Positions 1 through 8,500 of a stretch of 64,000 nt of DNA are shown here, in pieces. Source of the DNA: Bradyrhizobium sp. PSBB068. GTDB lineage: Bacteria > Pseudomonadota > Alphaproteobacteria > Rhizobiales > Xanthobacteraceae. The notes beneath the pieces were generated by a model. The model saw nothing but the letters and a program-made list of their open reading frames with translations. It ran no database searches and had not been told where the DNA came from. Position 1 is the first letter of the stretch. Each line of letters opens with the position of its first letter. Position numbers and translations under genes: made by a program. The stretch spans positions 868,001 to 932,000 of the forward strand of contig CP069300.1 of NCBI GenBank assembly GCA_016839165.1, read 5' to 3'.

Positions 1-660
1 GGCCGTGCCGCCGTCTACCCGCTGGTCGACGAGATCGTCGCCGCGCGCAAGGCGCACAAGCTGCTGATCGGAACCGGCGCCGGCACCCGCGCCCGGCATC
101 TCTATTCGATCGCGGCCGGGCTGCGGCTGCCGGCTGGCGTGCTGTCGCAGCTCGGCGCCTCGGTCGCCGACCAGAACGCGGTGATGCTGGGCCAATTGCT
201 CGCCAAGCACGGCATCTCCGCGGTCAGCGGCGCCGGCCTGTCGGCCGTGCCGCTGTATCTCGCCGAGGTCAACGCCGTGATCTTCAGCGGCATGCCGCCC
301 TATGGCCTGTGGATGCGGCCTGCGCCCGAGGGAATGATCCCGCCCTACCGCACCGACGCCGGTTGCTTCCTCGTCGCCGAACAGTTCGGTTGCAAGGCGA
401 TGATCTATGTGAAGGACGAGAACGGCCTCTACACCGCGAACCCCAAGACCTCGAAGGGCGCGACCTTCATTCCGAAGATCTCGGTCGCGGAGATGAAGGC
501 CAAGGGCCTGCAGGATTCGATCCTCGAATTCCCGGTGCTCGACCTGCTCGCCAGTGCACGCCATGTCCGCCAGGTGCAGATCGTCAATGGCCTCGTCCCC
601 GGCAATCTCACCCGCGCGCTCGCGGGCGAACATATCGGCACCATCATCACCGCGAACTGA
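1..660 (+). CDS. mosB: Molybdenum storage protein subunit beta (MosB), 5' end outside window
   Basis: The frame is open from base 1 and gives 219 residues. They match the Azotobacter vinelandii MosB sequence as I remember it, from its [17 protein letters not shown] stretch to the C-terminus, so about 50 N-terminal residues lie upstream of the window. The amino-acid-kinase fold is visible in the [14 protein letters not shown] nucleotide loop, the VFSGMPPY segment, [14 protein letters not shown], and [16 protein letters not shown] near the ATP site. In Azotobacter MosA and MosB form an (alpha-beta)3 cage that stores polynuclear molybdate or tungstate using ATP. The mosA gene follows after 14 bases in the same operon. 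I am sure of the family; the storage role is inferred from homology. Confidence 0.93.
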   Translation, partial: GRAAVYPLVDEIVAARKAHKLLIGTGAGTRARHLYSIAAGLRLPAGVLSQLGASVADQNAVMLGQLLAKHGISAVSGAGLSAVPLYLAEVNAVIFSGMPPYGLWMRPAPEGMIPPYRTDAGCFLVAEQFGCKAMIYVKDENGLYTANPKTSKGATFIPKISVAEMKAKGLQDSILEFPVLDLLASARHVRQVQIVNGLVPGNLTRALAGEHIGTIITAN

Positions 661-674
661 GCAGAGACACGACC

Positions 675-1499
675 ATGGATGACACCATCAAGCACGTCGC
701 TTCGCCGCTCGCGCGCCAGACCCTGCTCGACGGCGATCTCACCCGTCCCGTCGCCGGCGGACGTTCGATTCCGCTGCTGCCGTGGCTGCAGGTGATCAAG
801 ATCGGCGGCCGCTCCATCATGGATCGCGGCCATGAGGCGATCCTGCCGATCGTCGGTGAGCTGCGCGCACTGCTGCCCGAGCACCGCATGCTGATCCTGA
901 CCGGCGCCGGCATCCGCGCCCGCCATCTCTACAGCGTCGGCCTCGACCTCGGACTGCCGGTCGGCTCGCTCCAGCCGCTCGCGGCGAGCGAGGCCGGGCA
1001 GAACGGCCATATCCTCGGCTGCTTGCTCGCGCCGGACGGCGTGTCCTATATCGAGCATCCGACCATCGCGAGCCAGCTTGCGATCCACCTCTCCGCGTCG
1101 CGCGCGGTGGTCGGCAGCGCGTTCCCGCCCTATCACCATCACGAGTTTCCGAACTCGCGCATCCCGTTGCACCGCGCCGACACCGGCGCGTTCCTGCTCG
1201 CTGATGCGCTCGGCGCCGCCGGGCTGACGATCGTCGAGGATGTCGACGGCGTCTACACCGACGATCCCAATGGTCCCGAGGGCAAGAAGGCCGAGCTGCT
1301 GCGTGAGACGAGCTTCGCCGATCTCGCCAGGCTGAAGGGCACGCTGCCGTTCGATCCCGCGCTGCTCGAGGTGATGGCCAATGCCAGGCACATCGAGCGC
1401 GTGCAGGTCATCAATGGTCTGGTTCCCGGCCGGCTCACCGCGGCGCTGCGCGGCCAGCATATCGGCTCAATCATCCGCACCGGCGCGCGGCCGGCGTAA
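675..1499 (+). CDS. mosA: Molybdenum storage protein subunit alpha (MosA)
   Basis: Encodes 274 residues, close to the 276 of Azotobacter MosA. Shared blocks include [12 protein letters not shown] at the N-terminus, [33 protein letters not shown], the histidine cluster [12 protein letters not shown], and [17 protein letters not shown]. The C-terminus ends in [13 protein letters not shown]. The ATG lies 14 bases after the mosB stop, with GAGA a few bases upstream. With MosB it would form the cytoplasmic Mo/W storage cage that buffers molybdate for nitrogenase or other Mo enzymes. No nif gene, molybdate transporter or recognisable Mo-box lies nearby. A ModE N-domain-like protein is encoded about 13 kb downstream but is not adjacent. 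Confidence 0.95.
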   Translation: MDDTIKHVASPLARQTLLDGDLTRPVAGGRSIPLLPWLQVIKIGGRSIMDRGHEAILPIVGELRALLPEHRMLILTGAGIRARHLYSVGLDLGLPVGSLQPLAASEAGQNGHILGCLLAPDGVSYIEHPTIASQLAIHLSASRAVVGSAFPPYHHHEFPNSRIPLHRADTGAFLLADALGAAGLTIVEDVDGVYTDDPNGPEGKKAELLRETSFADLARLKGTLPFDPALLEVMANARHIERVQVINGLVPGRLTAALRGQHIGSIIRTGARPA

Positions 1500-1570
1500 C
1501 ACGAGCCGCAGACTCTGCTTCACCTCTCCCTGTAAGAATGGGGCGAGGGAGTCGAATGCCGCCAGAGCGA

Positions 1571-1951
1571 TTACTTGATCGTGGCGTGCACGGTGATGAC
1601 GGAGGTGCCGGAGGCCTTCGGCCCTTGACCCGTCGCCTTGATGGCAAAGCTGTCATTGCCCTTGTACTTGGCTTTCGCCCGGTACTCGAAGGTCGTCGCG
1701 TTGATCTTCTTCAATTTGCCATAGGCCGGCTTCTGCGAGATCGACGAATCCGTCACCGTGCCGCGGATCCCGATCGGGATCTGGCAGCTTTCGCCTGAGG
1801 CGATATCGATATCGCCGGTCGAGTTTTCGCCCCAATCCGCCAATGTCGCCGACATCGAGCATTCCGGTATGAGCTGCGCGGCGGAGGCCGGCGTGACTCT
1901 TGATACTGCAAGGATGAGCGCCACTGCGGCGACCACGATACACGGTTTCAT
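1571..1951 (-). CDS. Small exported protein of unknown function
   Basis: Encodes 126 residues. The ATG at 1951 is chosen because it begins a clear signal peptide (MKPCIVVAAVALILAVS, then ASA-AQ). The mature part is about 100 residues, has two cysteines (IPECSM and GESCQIP) that could pair, and is rich in beta-prone Gly, Thr and Ser. Its C-terminal half reads like a small Ig- or cadherin-type beta module (AKYKGNDSFAIKAT, then SVITVHATIK). It points away from the mos genes and is probably transcribed alone. I do not recognise a named family; a periplasmic location is inferred from the signal peptide only. Confidence 0.7.
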   Translation of the reverse strand: MKPCIVVAAVALILAVSRVTPASAAQLIPECSMSATLADWGENSTGDIDIASGESCQIPIGIRGTVTDSSISQKPAYGKLKKINATTFEYRAKAKYKGNDSFAIKATGQGPKASGTSVITVHATIK

Positions 1952-2077
1952 GCAAGGCCCACTGCTGAAGGTTTTCGGCGCTTGAATCCTGCAACGCGGG
2001 AGCAGGGCAGGCAAGGGCTTCGCCGCACCCGAGCGGCATGTGTTGAAATGCTTCGAGGCTTGTTGTGTCGCAAGACG

Positions 2078-3250
2078 CTACCGCTGGCTCGCTTGAGGTT
2101 TCGACCTTGCGCCGGCCAGCGCCGGGGGGACCGCCAGGAGCAGGCAAACCGATTCCACCAGCAGCTCATGTGCGCGGTCGACGATGTCGTCCAGCGAACT
2201 CGTCTTGGCGAACATCGCCTGGGCTTCCGCCAGCAACCGCTCTCGCGTCGGGACGCTGGGCAGATGCAGGTCGGCACGGTGCTGCAACAGAGCAAGCGCC
2301 TCCCGCACCGACAATCCGGTTTCGTGCACCGACGTTCTGATGGCCTGCGCGATGTATTCGGGATTGAAGCGGCTGGCGAGCTGTTCGGCCGTTCGCTTGA
2401 CCACGCGCGATCCCAGGCGCTGCTCGTTGCGGAGCACCTGCGCGGGCGGCGCCTTCAGCTCCCGGACGATGCCGAGCCAGGACAACGCCACCAGGACATA
2501 ATAGGTCGCATCGATCTCCCACCACCGGAAGCCTTGCCGCGCACTGCTCTGGTAGGCGTGATGATTGTTGTGCCAGCCCTCGCCCATCGTGAACAGGGCC
2601 AGCAGCCAATTGTTGCGGGAGTCGTCGCCCGTCACATAGCGCTTGCGTCCGTGAGCATGCGCAAGCGAGTTGATGCAAAACGTCGCGTGATACACCAGCA
2701 CCGTGCTCCAGAAGAAACCGACCACCAGTCCCGGCCATCCGGCAATCAGGAAGCACAGGGCTGCGACCACGATCGCCGGCAAGACCTCCAGCCTGTGCAG
2801 CCACATCAACTCCGGATAGACGGCAAAATCCGAAACTTTCGTCAGATCCGTTGCATCATGCTGTCGATAGAAGATCCAGCCGACATGACTGTACACGAAG
2901 CCCTTATGCCGGGGTGAATGCACATCGTGCTCGGTATCCGAATGAAGATGGTGATGCCGATGTTTCGCGGCCCACCAAAGCACGCTTTTCTGGGCGCTGC
3001 TTTGGGCAAGGAATGCCAGGATGAATTGAAACGTCCGGCTCGTCGCGTAAGCCCGATGCGAGAAGTAGCGATGATAGCCGGCGGTGATCGCAAACATGCG
3101 CAGCCAGTACAGCGCGACGCAAATTGCGATCGCCTGCCATGAGACGCCGGTCCAGATCGCCGCCAGACACCCCGCGTGGACCAACACAAACGGCAGGACC
3201 TGCGGGTACATGATGTCGTCGTGCTGGTCTGGATCGATATTGGTGGACAC
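2078..3250 (-). CDS. Membrane acyl-CoA (stearoyl-CoA type) delta-9 desaturase
   Basis: Carries the three histidine boxes of membrane di-iron acyl desaturases: HRYFSH (about residues 60-65), HRHHH (97-101) and HNNHH (227-231). Hydrophobic segments lie before box 1 and between boxes 2 and 3. The family introduces a cis double bond into acyl-CoA at the membrane, adjusting lipid fluidity. I chose the GTG at 3250 because GAGGTC lies just before it and the reading VSTNIDPDQHDDIMYPQVLP is typical of the family; an in-frame ATG at 3211 and a start at 3328 are alternatives. The roughly 100-residue C-terminal extension after the catalytic region is mostly charged and helical. It has no operon partner. 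Confidence 0.88.
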   Translation of the reverse strand: MSTNIDPDQHDDIMYPQVLPFVLVHAGCLAAIWTGVSWQAIAICVALYWLRMFAITAGYHRYFSHRAYATSRTFQFILAFLAQSSAQKSVLWWAAKHRHHHLHSDTEHDVHSPRHKGFVYSHVGWIFYRQHDATDLTKVSDFAVYPELMWLHRLEVLPAIVVAALCFLIAGWPGLVVGFFWSTVLVYHATFCINSLAHAHGRKRYVTGDDSRNNWLLALFTMGEGWHNNHHAYQSSARQGFRWWEIDATYYVLVALSWLGIVRELKAPPAQVLRNEQRLGSRVVKRTAEQLASRFNPEYIAQAIRTSVHETGLSVREALALLQHRADLHLPSVPTRERLLAEAQAMFAKTSSLDDIVDRAHELLVESVCLLLAVPPALAGARSKPQASQR

Positions 3251-3457
3251 GCGCGTGACCTCAGTTGCTTCGATGCGCGGGCCGCCGGGCAGGGCGGCCT
3301 TTGCGCGCTGTAATAGGTAGAACCCCACAGCCGGTAGACAAGTCGCGGGGTCGCGAAACCAGAGGCTCTGCTAGTCTATCGGTCGTCAAAGCAGCATGGC
3401 GCCGATTGCCGCAGCTCATGCCGCGCGCAGATTTTCCGCTGGATGGGGACACCGGCG

Positions 3458-4066
3458 CTACTCCTTCTTCGCCGTCAGTCCGTCGACCATCGCGCGCGTC
3501 AGTGTCGCGATCTCGCTGCGCAGCTGGTCGATCGGCACGGCGATCAATTTGTGCTCCAGCCCGAGCGCGACCATGCCGTGCACGGCGGAGAACAGGCTGC
3601 GTGCGGTGACGCCGAGCTGCGCCGGCGAGCGCTGCGGAAACAGTGCTGCGAGCGGCTTGTAGATGTGGCGGAACAATTCCATCTGCTCGGTGATCGCCCA
3701 TTCCGGCACCGGCTTGCCGGGCTGCATGCGATGCTCGAACAGCGCTCGCCACAGTTCGAGATTGTCGGCGGCGAAGTCGCAATAGGCGACCGCGATCCGC
3801 ACCAGCATCTCGCGCGGCGCCGCCGCTCCGCCGATCTCCGCCAGCGACAATGAGGCATCCAGCCGGGCCAGCGTGCGTGAGCCGACGCGCAGGATCAGCT
3901 CGTCGACATCCTCGACCAGATTGTAGACGCCGCCATTGGCGACACCGATTTCCTGGGCCAGTTCGCGGGTTTTCAGGCCGCCGAGGCCCTTTGCCGCAAT
4001 TGCCCGTTCCGCCGCCTCGATCAGCGCTTCGCGTAGTTTTGCTCGTCGTTCCAATGCCTTGGACAT
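3458..4066 (-). CDS. TetR-family transcriptional repressor
   Basis: Encodes 202 residues. An N-terminal TetR helix-turn-helix (residues about 12-58, GLKTRELAQEIGVANGGVYN) is followed by an all-helical C-terminal ligand domain of the TetR_C_33/WHG-like type. It is divergent from the PspA-like gene at 4179. The 112-bp gap holds three palindromes of the form WTGAGC-N3-GCTCAW, the size expected for a TetR operator, so autorepression and repression of the envelope genes are likely. The inducing ligand is unknown; the neighbours suggest membrane or cell-envelope stress. Confidence 0.88.
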   Translation of the reverse strand: MSKALERRAKLREALIEAAERAIAAKGLGGLKTRELAQEIGVANGGVYNLVEDVDELILRVGSRTLARLDASLSLAEIGGAAAPREMLVRIAVAYCDFAADNLELWRALFEHRMQPGKPVPEWAITEQMELFRHIYKPLAALFPQRSPAQLGVTARSLFSAVHGMVALGLEHKLIAVPIDQLRSEIATLTRAMVDGLTAKKE

Positions 4067-4091
4067 GTTTCACCCGTCGTTAACCGCAACC

Positions 4092-4162
4092 TTGAGCGTC
4101 GCTCAAATAATACTTGAGCAATGCTCATTATATGGTACAAGAGATTCATGAGCGATGCTCAT
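4092..4162. promoter_or_regulatory. Three TetR-type operators in the divergent promoter region
   Basis: Three 15-bp inverted repeats share the half-site TGAGC: TTGAGC-GTC-GCTCAA at 4092-4106, TTGAGC-AAT-GCTCAT at 4114-4128 and ATGAGC-GAT-GCTCAT at 4148-4162. Centres are 22 and 34 bp apart, close to whole helical turns. They fill the gap between the tetR start (4066) and the PspA-like start (4179). This is seen directly; assignment to the adjacent TetR protein is inferred. Confidence 0.8.
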
Positions 4163-4178
4163 AACAGGGAGCGACCAA

Positions 4179-4874
4179 ATGTTCAAAACCGTTTTGACAA
4201 TTTTCCGCGGCAGCGTGGCGGCAGCGGAAGAGGAACTGCAAGACCGGACCGCGCTGGTCGTCCTCGACCAGCAGATGCGTGATGCCGCCGCCGCCGTCGA
4301 CCGCTCGAAGCGGACGCTGGCCCTCGCGATCGCCGGCGACGCGCAGGAGGGCCGCCGGCTCGACGCCACCAACACCCGGATCGCCGATCTCGAGGTGCGC
4401 GCATCGGCGGCGCTCGAGGGCGGCCGGGAAGACCTCGCGCGCGAAGCCGCGCAGGCGATCGCCAACCTCGAAGCCGAACGCGATGCCGCGATGACCGCGC
4501 GCACGCTGTTCGCCACCGAGATCACCCGGCTGAAGCGCCACGTCGCCAATGCCGAGGCGCGCATTGCCGAGCTTGATCGCGGCCGGCGCCTCGCCCGCGC
4601 GTCCGAGGCGGTGCGTTCGCTGCGCCGGAGCGGCATCGAGGCGGCGCGGCCCTACGAATCAACGCTGCCGGAAGCGGAAGCGACGCTGAAGCGGCTGCGC
4701 GAGCGGCAGATCGAGATCCAGGCGGCCGACGACGCGCTGTTCGAGATCGATACCGCCTCGGGACCGGTCGTCGTCGCCGAGAAGCTCGCGGAGCAGGGTT
4801 TTGGCCCACGCATGAAATCGACGGCCGACGACGTGCTGGCGCGGCTCAAGGCCAAGCGCCCGCCCGCCGCCTGA
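4179..4874 (+). CDS. PspA/IM30-family coiled-coil envelope stress protein
   Basis: Encodes 231 residues starting MFKTVLTIFRGSVAAAEEEL, the amphipathic N-terminal helix typical of PspA/IM30/Vipp1 (ESCRT-III-like) proteins. Long Ala/Glu/Arg-rich heptads run to about residue 170, then a short C-terminal helix. The ATG at 4179 is preceded by CAGGGAG; an upstream in-frame ATG at 4155 lies inside operator 3 and is less likely. Family members polymerise on and stabilise the inner membrane. A small YiaA/B-type membrane gene follows after 55 bases, probably co-transcribed. Instead of a sigma54 activator (PspF), control appears to be by the divergent TetR protein. Confidence 0.85.
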   Translation: MFKTVLTIFRGSVAAAEEELQDRTALVVLDQQMRDAAAAVDRSKRTLALAIAGDAQEGRRLDATNTRIADLEVRASAALEGGREDLAREAAQAIANLEAERDAAMTARTLFATEITRLKRHVANAEARIAELDRGRRLARASEAVRSLRRSGIEAARPYESTLPEAEATLKRLRERQIEIQAADDALFEIDTASGPVVVAEKLAEQGFGPRMKSTADDVLARLKAKRPPAA

Positions 4875-4929
4875 ACCTCTCGCCTGCAACTGAACCAACA
4901 TCAAACCTCGCAAGATCAAGGAGACCACC

Positions 4930-5205
4930 ATGAACCAGACGATCCAACCCCACAGCAGCGGCTGGGTGACCTTCACCTACGCATCCTTCGCGGCTTCCGC
5001 CTTCCTCGTCGCCGTCGGCGTGTTCTTCCTGCCGATCGACCTCTGGATGAAGGGCTATCTCACGATGGGCATCGTGATGCTGGTGCAGACCTGCGTCACG
5101 CTGACCAAGACGATCCGCGACAATTACGAGAGCGGCAAGTTCGTCAACCGCATCGAGGATGCCAAGGCCGAGCGCCTGCTGATGGAAGTCTCCAAGGCGG
5201 CGTGA
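4930..5205 (+). CDS. YiaA/YiaB-family inner membrane protein
   Basis: Encodes 91 residues with two transmembrane helices (about 14-36 and 42-62) joined by a very short loop, followed by a charged cytoplasmic tail with TIRDNYESGKFVNRIEDAK. This matches the YiaAB two-helix domain. A strong AAGGAG lies 8 bases before the ATG. It follows the PspA-like gene and is probably the second gene of the TetR-controlled unit. The molecular function of YiaA/B proteins is not established. Confidence 0.85.
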   Translation: MNQTIQPHSSGWVTFTYASFAASAFLVAVGVFFLPIDLWMKGYLTMGIVMLVQTCVTLTKTIRDNYESGKFVNRIEDAKAERLLMEVSKAA

Positions 5206-5376
5206 GCTGGAGGCATGCGAAGCGGCGGGTGTCTTGCACCCGCCGCTTTCGTTGTTCGGACCAACTTGTTCCGTTTCCGGAAGGCCTTGTTTACCCTGCG
5301 GCGAGCAGCGTCAGGTTGCGCTCATGGCTCCTTAACAGGGGCGAGTGCAGAGATCGCGCCCGAGGGACAGAGAGAA

Positions 5377-6432
5377 ATGGCGTCCACCGACAATCCTACG
5401 CCGGCTTCGCGCGGCAGCTCGGGCTTTGCCAAGGTGCGCGCGGCCTTCGACGGCCTGCGCAACCATGCCGGCTTCTGGCTGAAGGCACTGTCGCAGCCGA
5501 CCATCGATCTCACCTTGCGCACCCAGGCCGGCCAGCGCACCCGGATCGTCGAATCCCCCGGCCTGTCGCTGCCCAAGGACGAACTCGACGCGCTGGTCGG
5601 GCAGCTGCGCATCGTCGCCGCCAAGACGCTGCCCGAGGAGAGCCTGACCTACGGCATCTTCTCCGGCGAGCCCGAGCGGCTGTCGCGCGCTGTCGTCACT
5701 TTGATCTCCGAGGAAGACACCGGCCGGCCGATCGCCTTCAATGCGCTGTCGGTGATGGACGTGCCGCTCGACGGCGAGCCCGTTGAAGTGACCCATCTCG
5801 GCCTCGTCATGGTCGATCCCGATGTGCGCGGGCAGGGGCTGTCCTGGGTGCTTTATGGCCTGACCGCGCTGGTGCTGTTCGCCCGCGACGGCTTGCGGCC
5901 GAAATGGATCTCCAACGTCACCCAGGTGCCGGCGGTGGTCGGCATGGTCAGCGACACCTTCTCGGATGTATTCCCGTCGCCGCTGCCGGGCGCCCGGCAG
6001 AGCTTTGCGCATCTGCAGCTCGCGCGGGGCATCATGGCCCGGCATCGCGCGGTGTTCGGTGTCGGCGAGGAGGCCGGCTTCGACGAGGCGCGCTCGGTCA
6101 TCACCAATGCCTATACCGGCGGCTCGGATGCGCTGAAGAAAACCTTCGAGATCGCACCGAAGCATCGCAATGCCGTCTACAACGAGTTCTGTGAGCGCGA
6201 GCTGGATTACGGCCGCGGCGATGACGTGCTGCAGCTCGGCCGCGTCGATCTGGCCGGCGCGCGCCGTTACATCATGAGCGAGGTGCCCTCGGGCTCGCTG
6301 CCGGCATTGCTCGCGGCGTCCGCGATGCTGGCGCTGCAACGGCTGGTGTTGCCGGTGGTGTACTGGCTGGACGACAGCCGCGCCTTCGGCACGCTGCGGC
6401 CGCGCCGGCAGGACAGCGGGGCGGTGCGATGA
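5377..6432 (+). CDS. GNAT-like N-acetyltransferase, first gene of a five-gene operon
   Basis: Encodes 351 residues. The acetyl-CoA-binding signature LGLVMVDPDVRGQGLSWVLY (R-G-Q-G at residues 151-154) sits after a beta-rich core, and an extra C-terminal region of about 150 residues ends in a hydrophobic helix (SLPALLAASAMLALQRLVLP) that could touch the membrane. The ATG at 5377 has GAGGGA about 9 bases upstream; no promoter is obvious. The stop overlaps the next start as ATGA, implying translational coupling with the ThiF-like gene. The substrate is unknown. Confidence 0.78.
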   Translation: MASTDNPTPASRGSSGFAKVRAAFDGLRNHAGFWLKALSQPTIDLTLRTQAGQRTRIVESPGLSLPKDELDALVGQLRIVAAKTLPEESLTYGIFSGEPERLSRAVVTLISEEDTGRPIAFNALSVMDVPLDGEPVEVTHLGLVMVDPDVRGQGLSWVLYGLTALVLFARDGLRPKWISNVTQVPAVVGMVSDTFSDVFPSPLPGARQSFAHLQLARGIMARHRAVFGVGEEAGFDEARSVITNAYTGGSDALKKTFEIAPKHRNAVYNEFCERELDYGRGDDVLQLGRVDLAGARRYIMSEVPSGSLPALLAASAMLALQRLVLPVVYWLDDSRAFGTLRPRRQDSGAVR

Positions 6433-7304
6433 ACTTCGACTATTACTCCTTCACCGGCCGCAACATCGGCTTCATCGACGAGCACGAGCAGCAGCTGTTG
6501 CGCCAGGCGCGGGTGTTCGTCTGCGGCGTCGGCGGCATGGGCGGCGCGGCCTTCATGGCGCTGGCGCGCGCCGGCGTCGGCCGGTTCGTGATCGCCGACA
6601 TCGACCGCTTCGAGGTCTCCAACCTCAACCGCCAGGTGTTCGCCTTCGCCGACGAGGTCGGCCGCGAAAAGGCGGCGGTTGCCGCGGAAGCCGCCAAACG
6701 CATCAACCCGACCATCGAGATCGAGGTGCTCGGCGAGAACTGGACCAGCGAGCTCGCCGGGATCGCCGAACGCTGCCCGGTCATCGTCAACGGCATGGAC
6801 GACATCGCCGCCGGCGTGCATCTGTACCGGACCGCCAAGCACGCCGAGGCAACCGTGATCGACGCCTATATGTCGCCGCTGCCGTCGGTGATCGTGGTGC
6901 GCCCGCGCGATCCGCGGCCCGAGCAGCGCCTCGGCTTTCCCACGCTCGGCAAGGACTGGACTGACATCACCGACGACGACCGCCGCGCCGCGATGCGTGC
7001 CGAGATCGAGCACGTGATGCTGCATTCCTCGTCGCGCAACTATGTCGACCTCGCGATCGCCGGCGAGGTCGCGGCCGGCCGCCGCAGCCGGATGTCGTTC
7101 GCGCCGATGGTGATCTCGACCGGCATGCTGATGGCCTATGAGGCTGTCGCGCTGATCCTCGGCCGCAGCTCCGGCACCGATTGCCGCGGCTGGTTCCTCA
7201 ATCCGCACCGGCCGGCGATCGAGAAGCCGCGCAACGCGCTGGTCGCGGCCCTGATGCGTCCGCTGGTGCGGCGCGCGATCGTTCAATTGACGGGCGTCGC
7301 ATGA
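6429..7304 (+). CDS. ThiF/MoeB/HesA-family (E1-like) adenylyltransferase
   Basis: Encodes 291 residues with the E1-like Rossmann fold: nucleotide loop GVGGMGG (residues 33-39), then DIDRFEVSNLNRQVF (57-71) with the conserved Asp, Asn and Arg-Gln that bind ATP and Mg, and NGMDD in the region of the crossover loop. The CxxC zinc pairs of MoeB/ThiF are absent. A late TDCRGWFLNP cysteine could be catalytic. E1-like enzymes adenylate the C-terminal carboxylate of a protein or peptide, but no ubiquitin-like or ThiS/MoaD-like carrier is encoded nearby. ATGA overlaps on both sides tie it to an acetyltransferase and a membrane protein. The role in this operon is unknown. Confidence 0.85.
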   Translation: MNFDYYSFTGRNIGFIDEHEQQLLRQARVFVCGVGGMGGAAFMALARAGVGRFVIADIDRFEVSNLNRQVFAFADEVGREKAAVAAEAAKRINPTIEIEVLGENWTSELAGIAERCPVIVNGMDDIAAGVHLYRTAKHAEATVIDAYMSPLPSVIVVRPRDPRPEQRLGFPTLGKDWTDITDDDRRAAMRAEIEHVMLHSSSRNYVDLAIAGEVAAGRRSRMSFAPMVISTGMLMAYEAVALILGRSSGTDCRGWFLNPHRPAIEKPRNALVAALMRPLVRRAIVQLTGVA

Positions 7305-8500
7305 CCTCCGGGGTGATCGCCGATTCCATCGTCAATCTCTGCGGCGCCATCGGCGTCGCGGTGGCGATGATGACGTTCTATCGGCGCGATCCGAGGAGCC
7401 CGCTGACCCGCCGCCTGCTGCTCGCGCTCGGCGTGATCGCGACCCTGTTCCTCGACCGTGGTCTTGCGTGGTGGAGCGGAAGCTTCGTGCTCGATCGCCT
7501 CTCGGTGATCCCGGCCGCGCTGATCCCGCTCGGCGCGCTGATCGTCACCGAGGGCATCCTGCGGCGGCACGCGCCGCGCCCGGTCAAGATCGCGGCGCTC
7601 GCCGGCGGCATCCTGCTCGGGCTCGGCGGCACGTTCGGGCTGCAGCGCTTCGTGATGCCCTATGCGATCACGCTGGCGCTGTTCCAGCTCGCAGGCTTCG
7701 CCACCTGTGCACTGCTGCTGGCGACGCGCGACCGCGCCGCGCTGATGGCCTCCGAGAACCGCAGCATCGGCCGCATGGCGGTCGGCGCGCTGGTGGTGAT
7801 CCCGTTCATCCTCACCGATTTCCGCACGCTGTTTCCGGACATCCCGGTGCGGCTCGGCGCGCTGGGGGCACTGCTCACGGTCACCGTGATGCTGATTGCT
7901 GGCGGCGGCGCCGAGACGCGCCGGCATGGCCTTGCCATGATGGCGCTGCGGCTGATCTCTTCGGGCCTGCTCGGTCTCGCTGCCAGCTTCATGGCGCCTG
8001 ATGTCGATGCCGCCCAGATGGTCCGGTTCGTCGCGGTCGCGATCGCCGGCGTCCTGACCATCGGCCTGATGACGGACGCGCTGCGGGCACTGTTCGAATC
8101 CCAGGAGCCGGGCGTGCTCAACTCGGTCGCGGCGTCGCCGGCGCAGACCCGCGAGCAGCTGATCGCTGAGCTCGCGCGGCATCCGATCTTCGAAAGCGCG
8201 CGGCGCTTCCGTGAAGACGAGCTCGGGCCCTACGATCCGCCGCTGCTGCGCGACTTCCTGTCGGCGCGGCGCGTGCTGCGCTCGTCCGAAGCGCCGTGGG
8301 GATTGGTGTCGACCGACCCGGCCGCCGAGCGCATCGTGTCGCTGATCTCGGCCAACAACGCCTCCCACGTCATCGTGCTCGGGCATGATCCGCTCGACCT
8401 GATCGTGCTCGCCGTGCCGGTGACCGCGGCCGATCCCGCCACCGAAACCGCGCTGGCGCTGGTGCGGCGGCTGCTGGCGCTGACCCCGGAGGCCAAATGA
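7301..8500 (+). CDS. Polytopic membrane protein with C-terminal soluble domain
   Basis: Encodes 399 residues; the ATG at 7301 overlaps the ThiF-like stop. Roughly eight hydrophobic segments occupy residues 1-265. The last 130 residues (from about ALFESQEPGVLNSV) are soluble and end in an alpha/beta segment with HVIVLGHDPLDLIVLAVPV. I do not recognise the family. Position between the E1-like enzyme and the second acetyltransferase, with overlaps at both ends, suggests a membrane anchor, exporter or sensor for the operon's product; that is inference. Confidence 0.75.
   Translation: MTSGVIADSIVNLCGAIGVAVAMMTFYRRDPRSPLTRRLLLALGVIATLFLDRGLAWWSGSFVLDRLSVIPAALIPLGALIVTEGILRRHAPRPVKIAALAGGILLGLGGTFGLQRFVMPYAITLALFQLAGFATCALLLATRDRAALMASENRSIGRMAVGALVVIPFILTDFRTLFPDIPVRLGALGALLTVTVMLIAGGGAETRRHGLAMMALRLISSGLLGLAASFMAPDVDAAQMVRFVAVAIAGVLTIGLMTDALRALFESQEPGVLNSVAASPAQTREQLIAELARHPIFESARRFREDELGPYDPPLLRDFLSARRVLRSSEAPWGLVSTDPAAERIVSLISANNASHVIVLGHDPLDLIVLAVPVTAADPATETALALVRRLLALTPEAK

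Noticed and set aside
429..1460. Long minus-strand frame opposite mosB/mosA
   Set aside because: Both storage protein subunits are clear on the plus strand; the antisense sequence has no family features.
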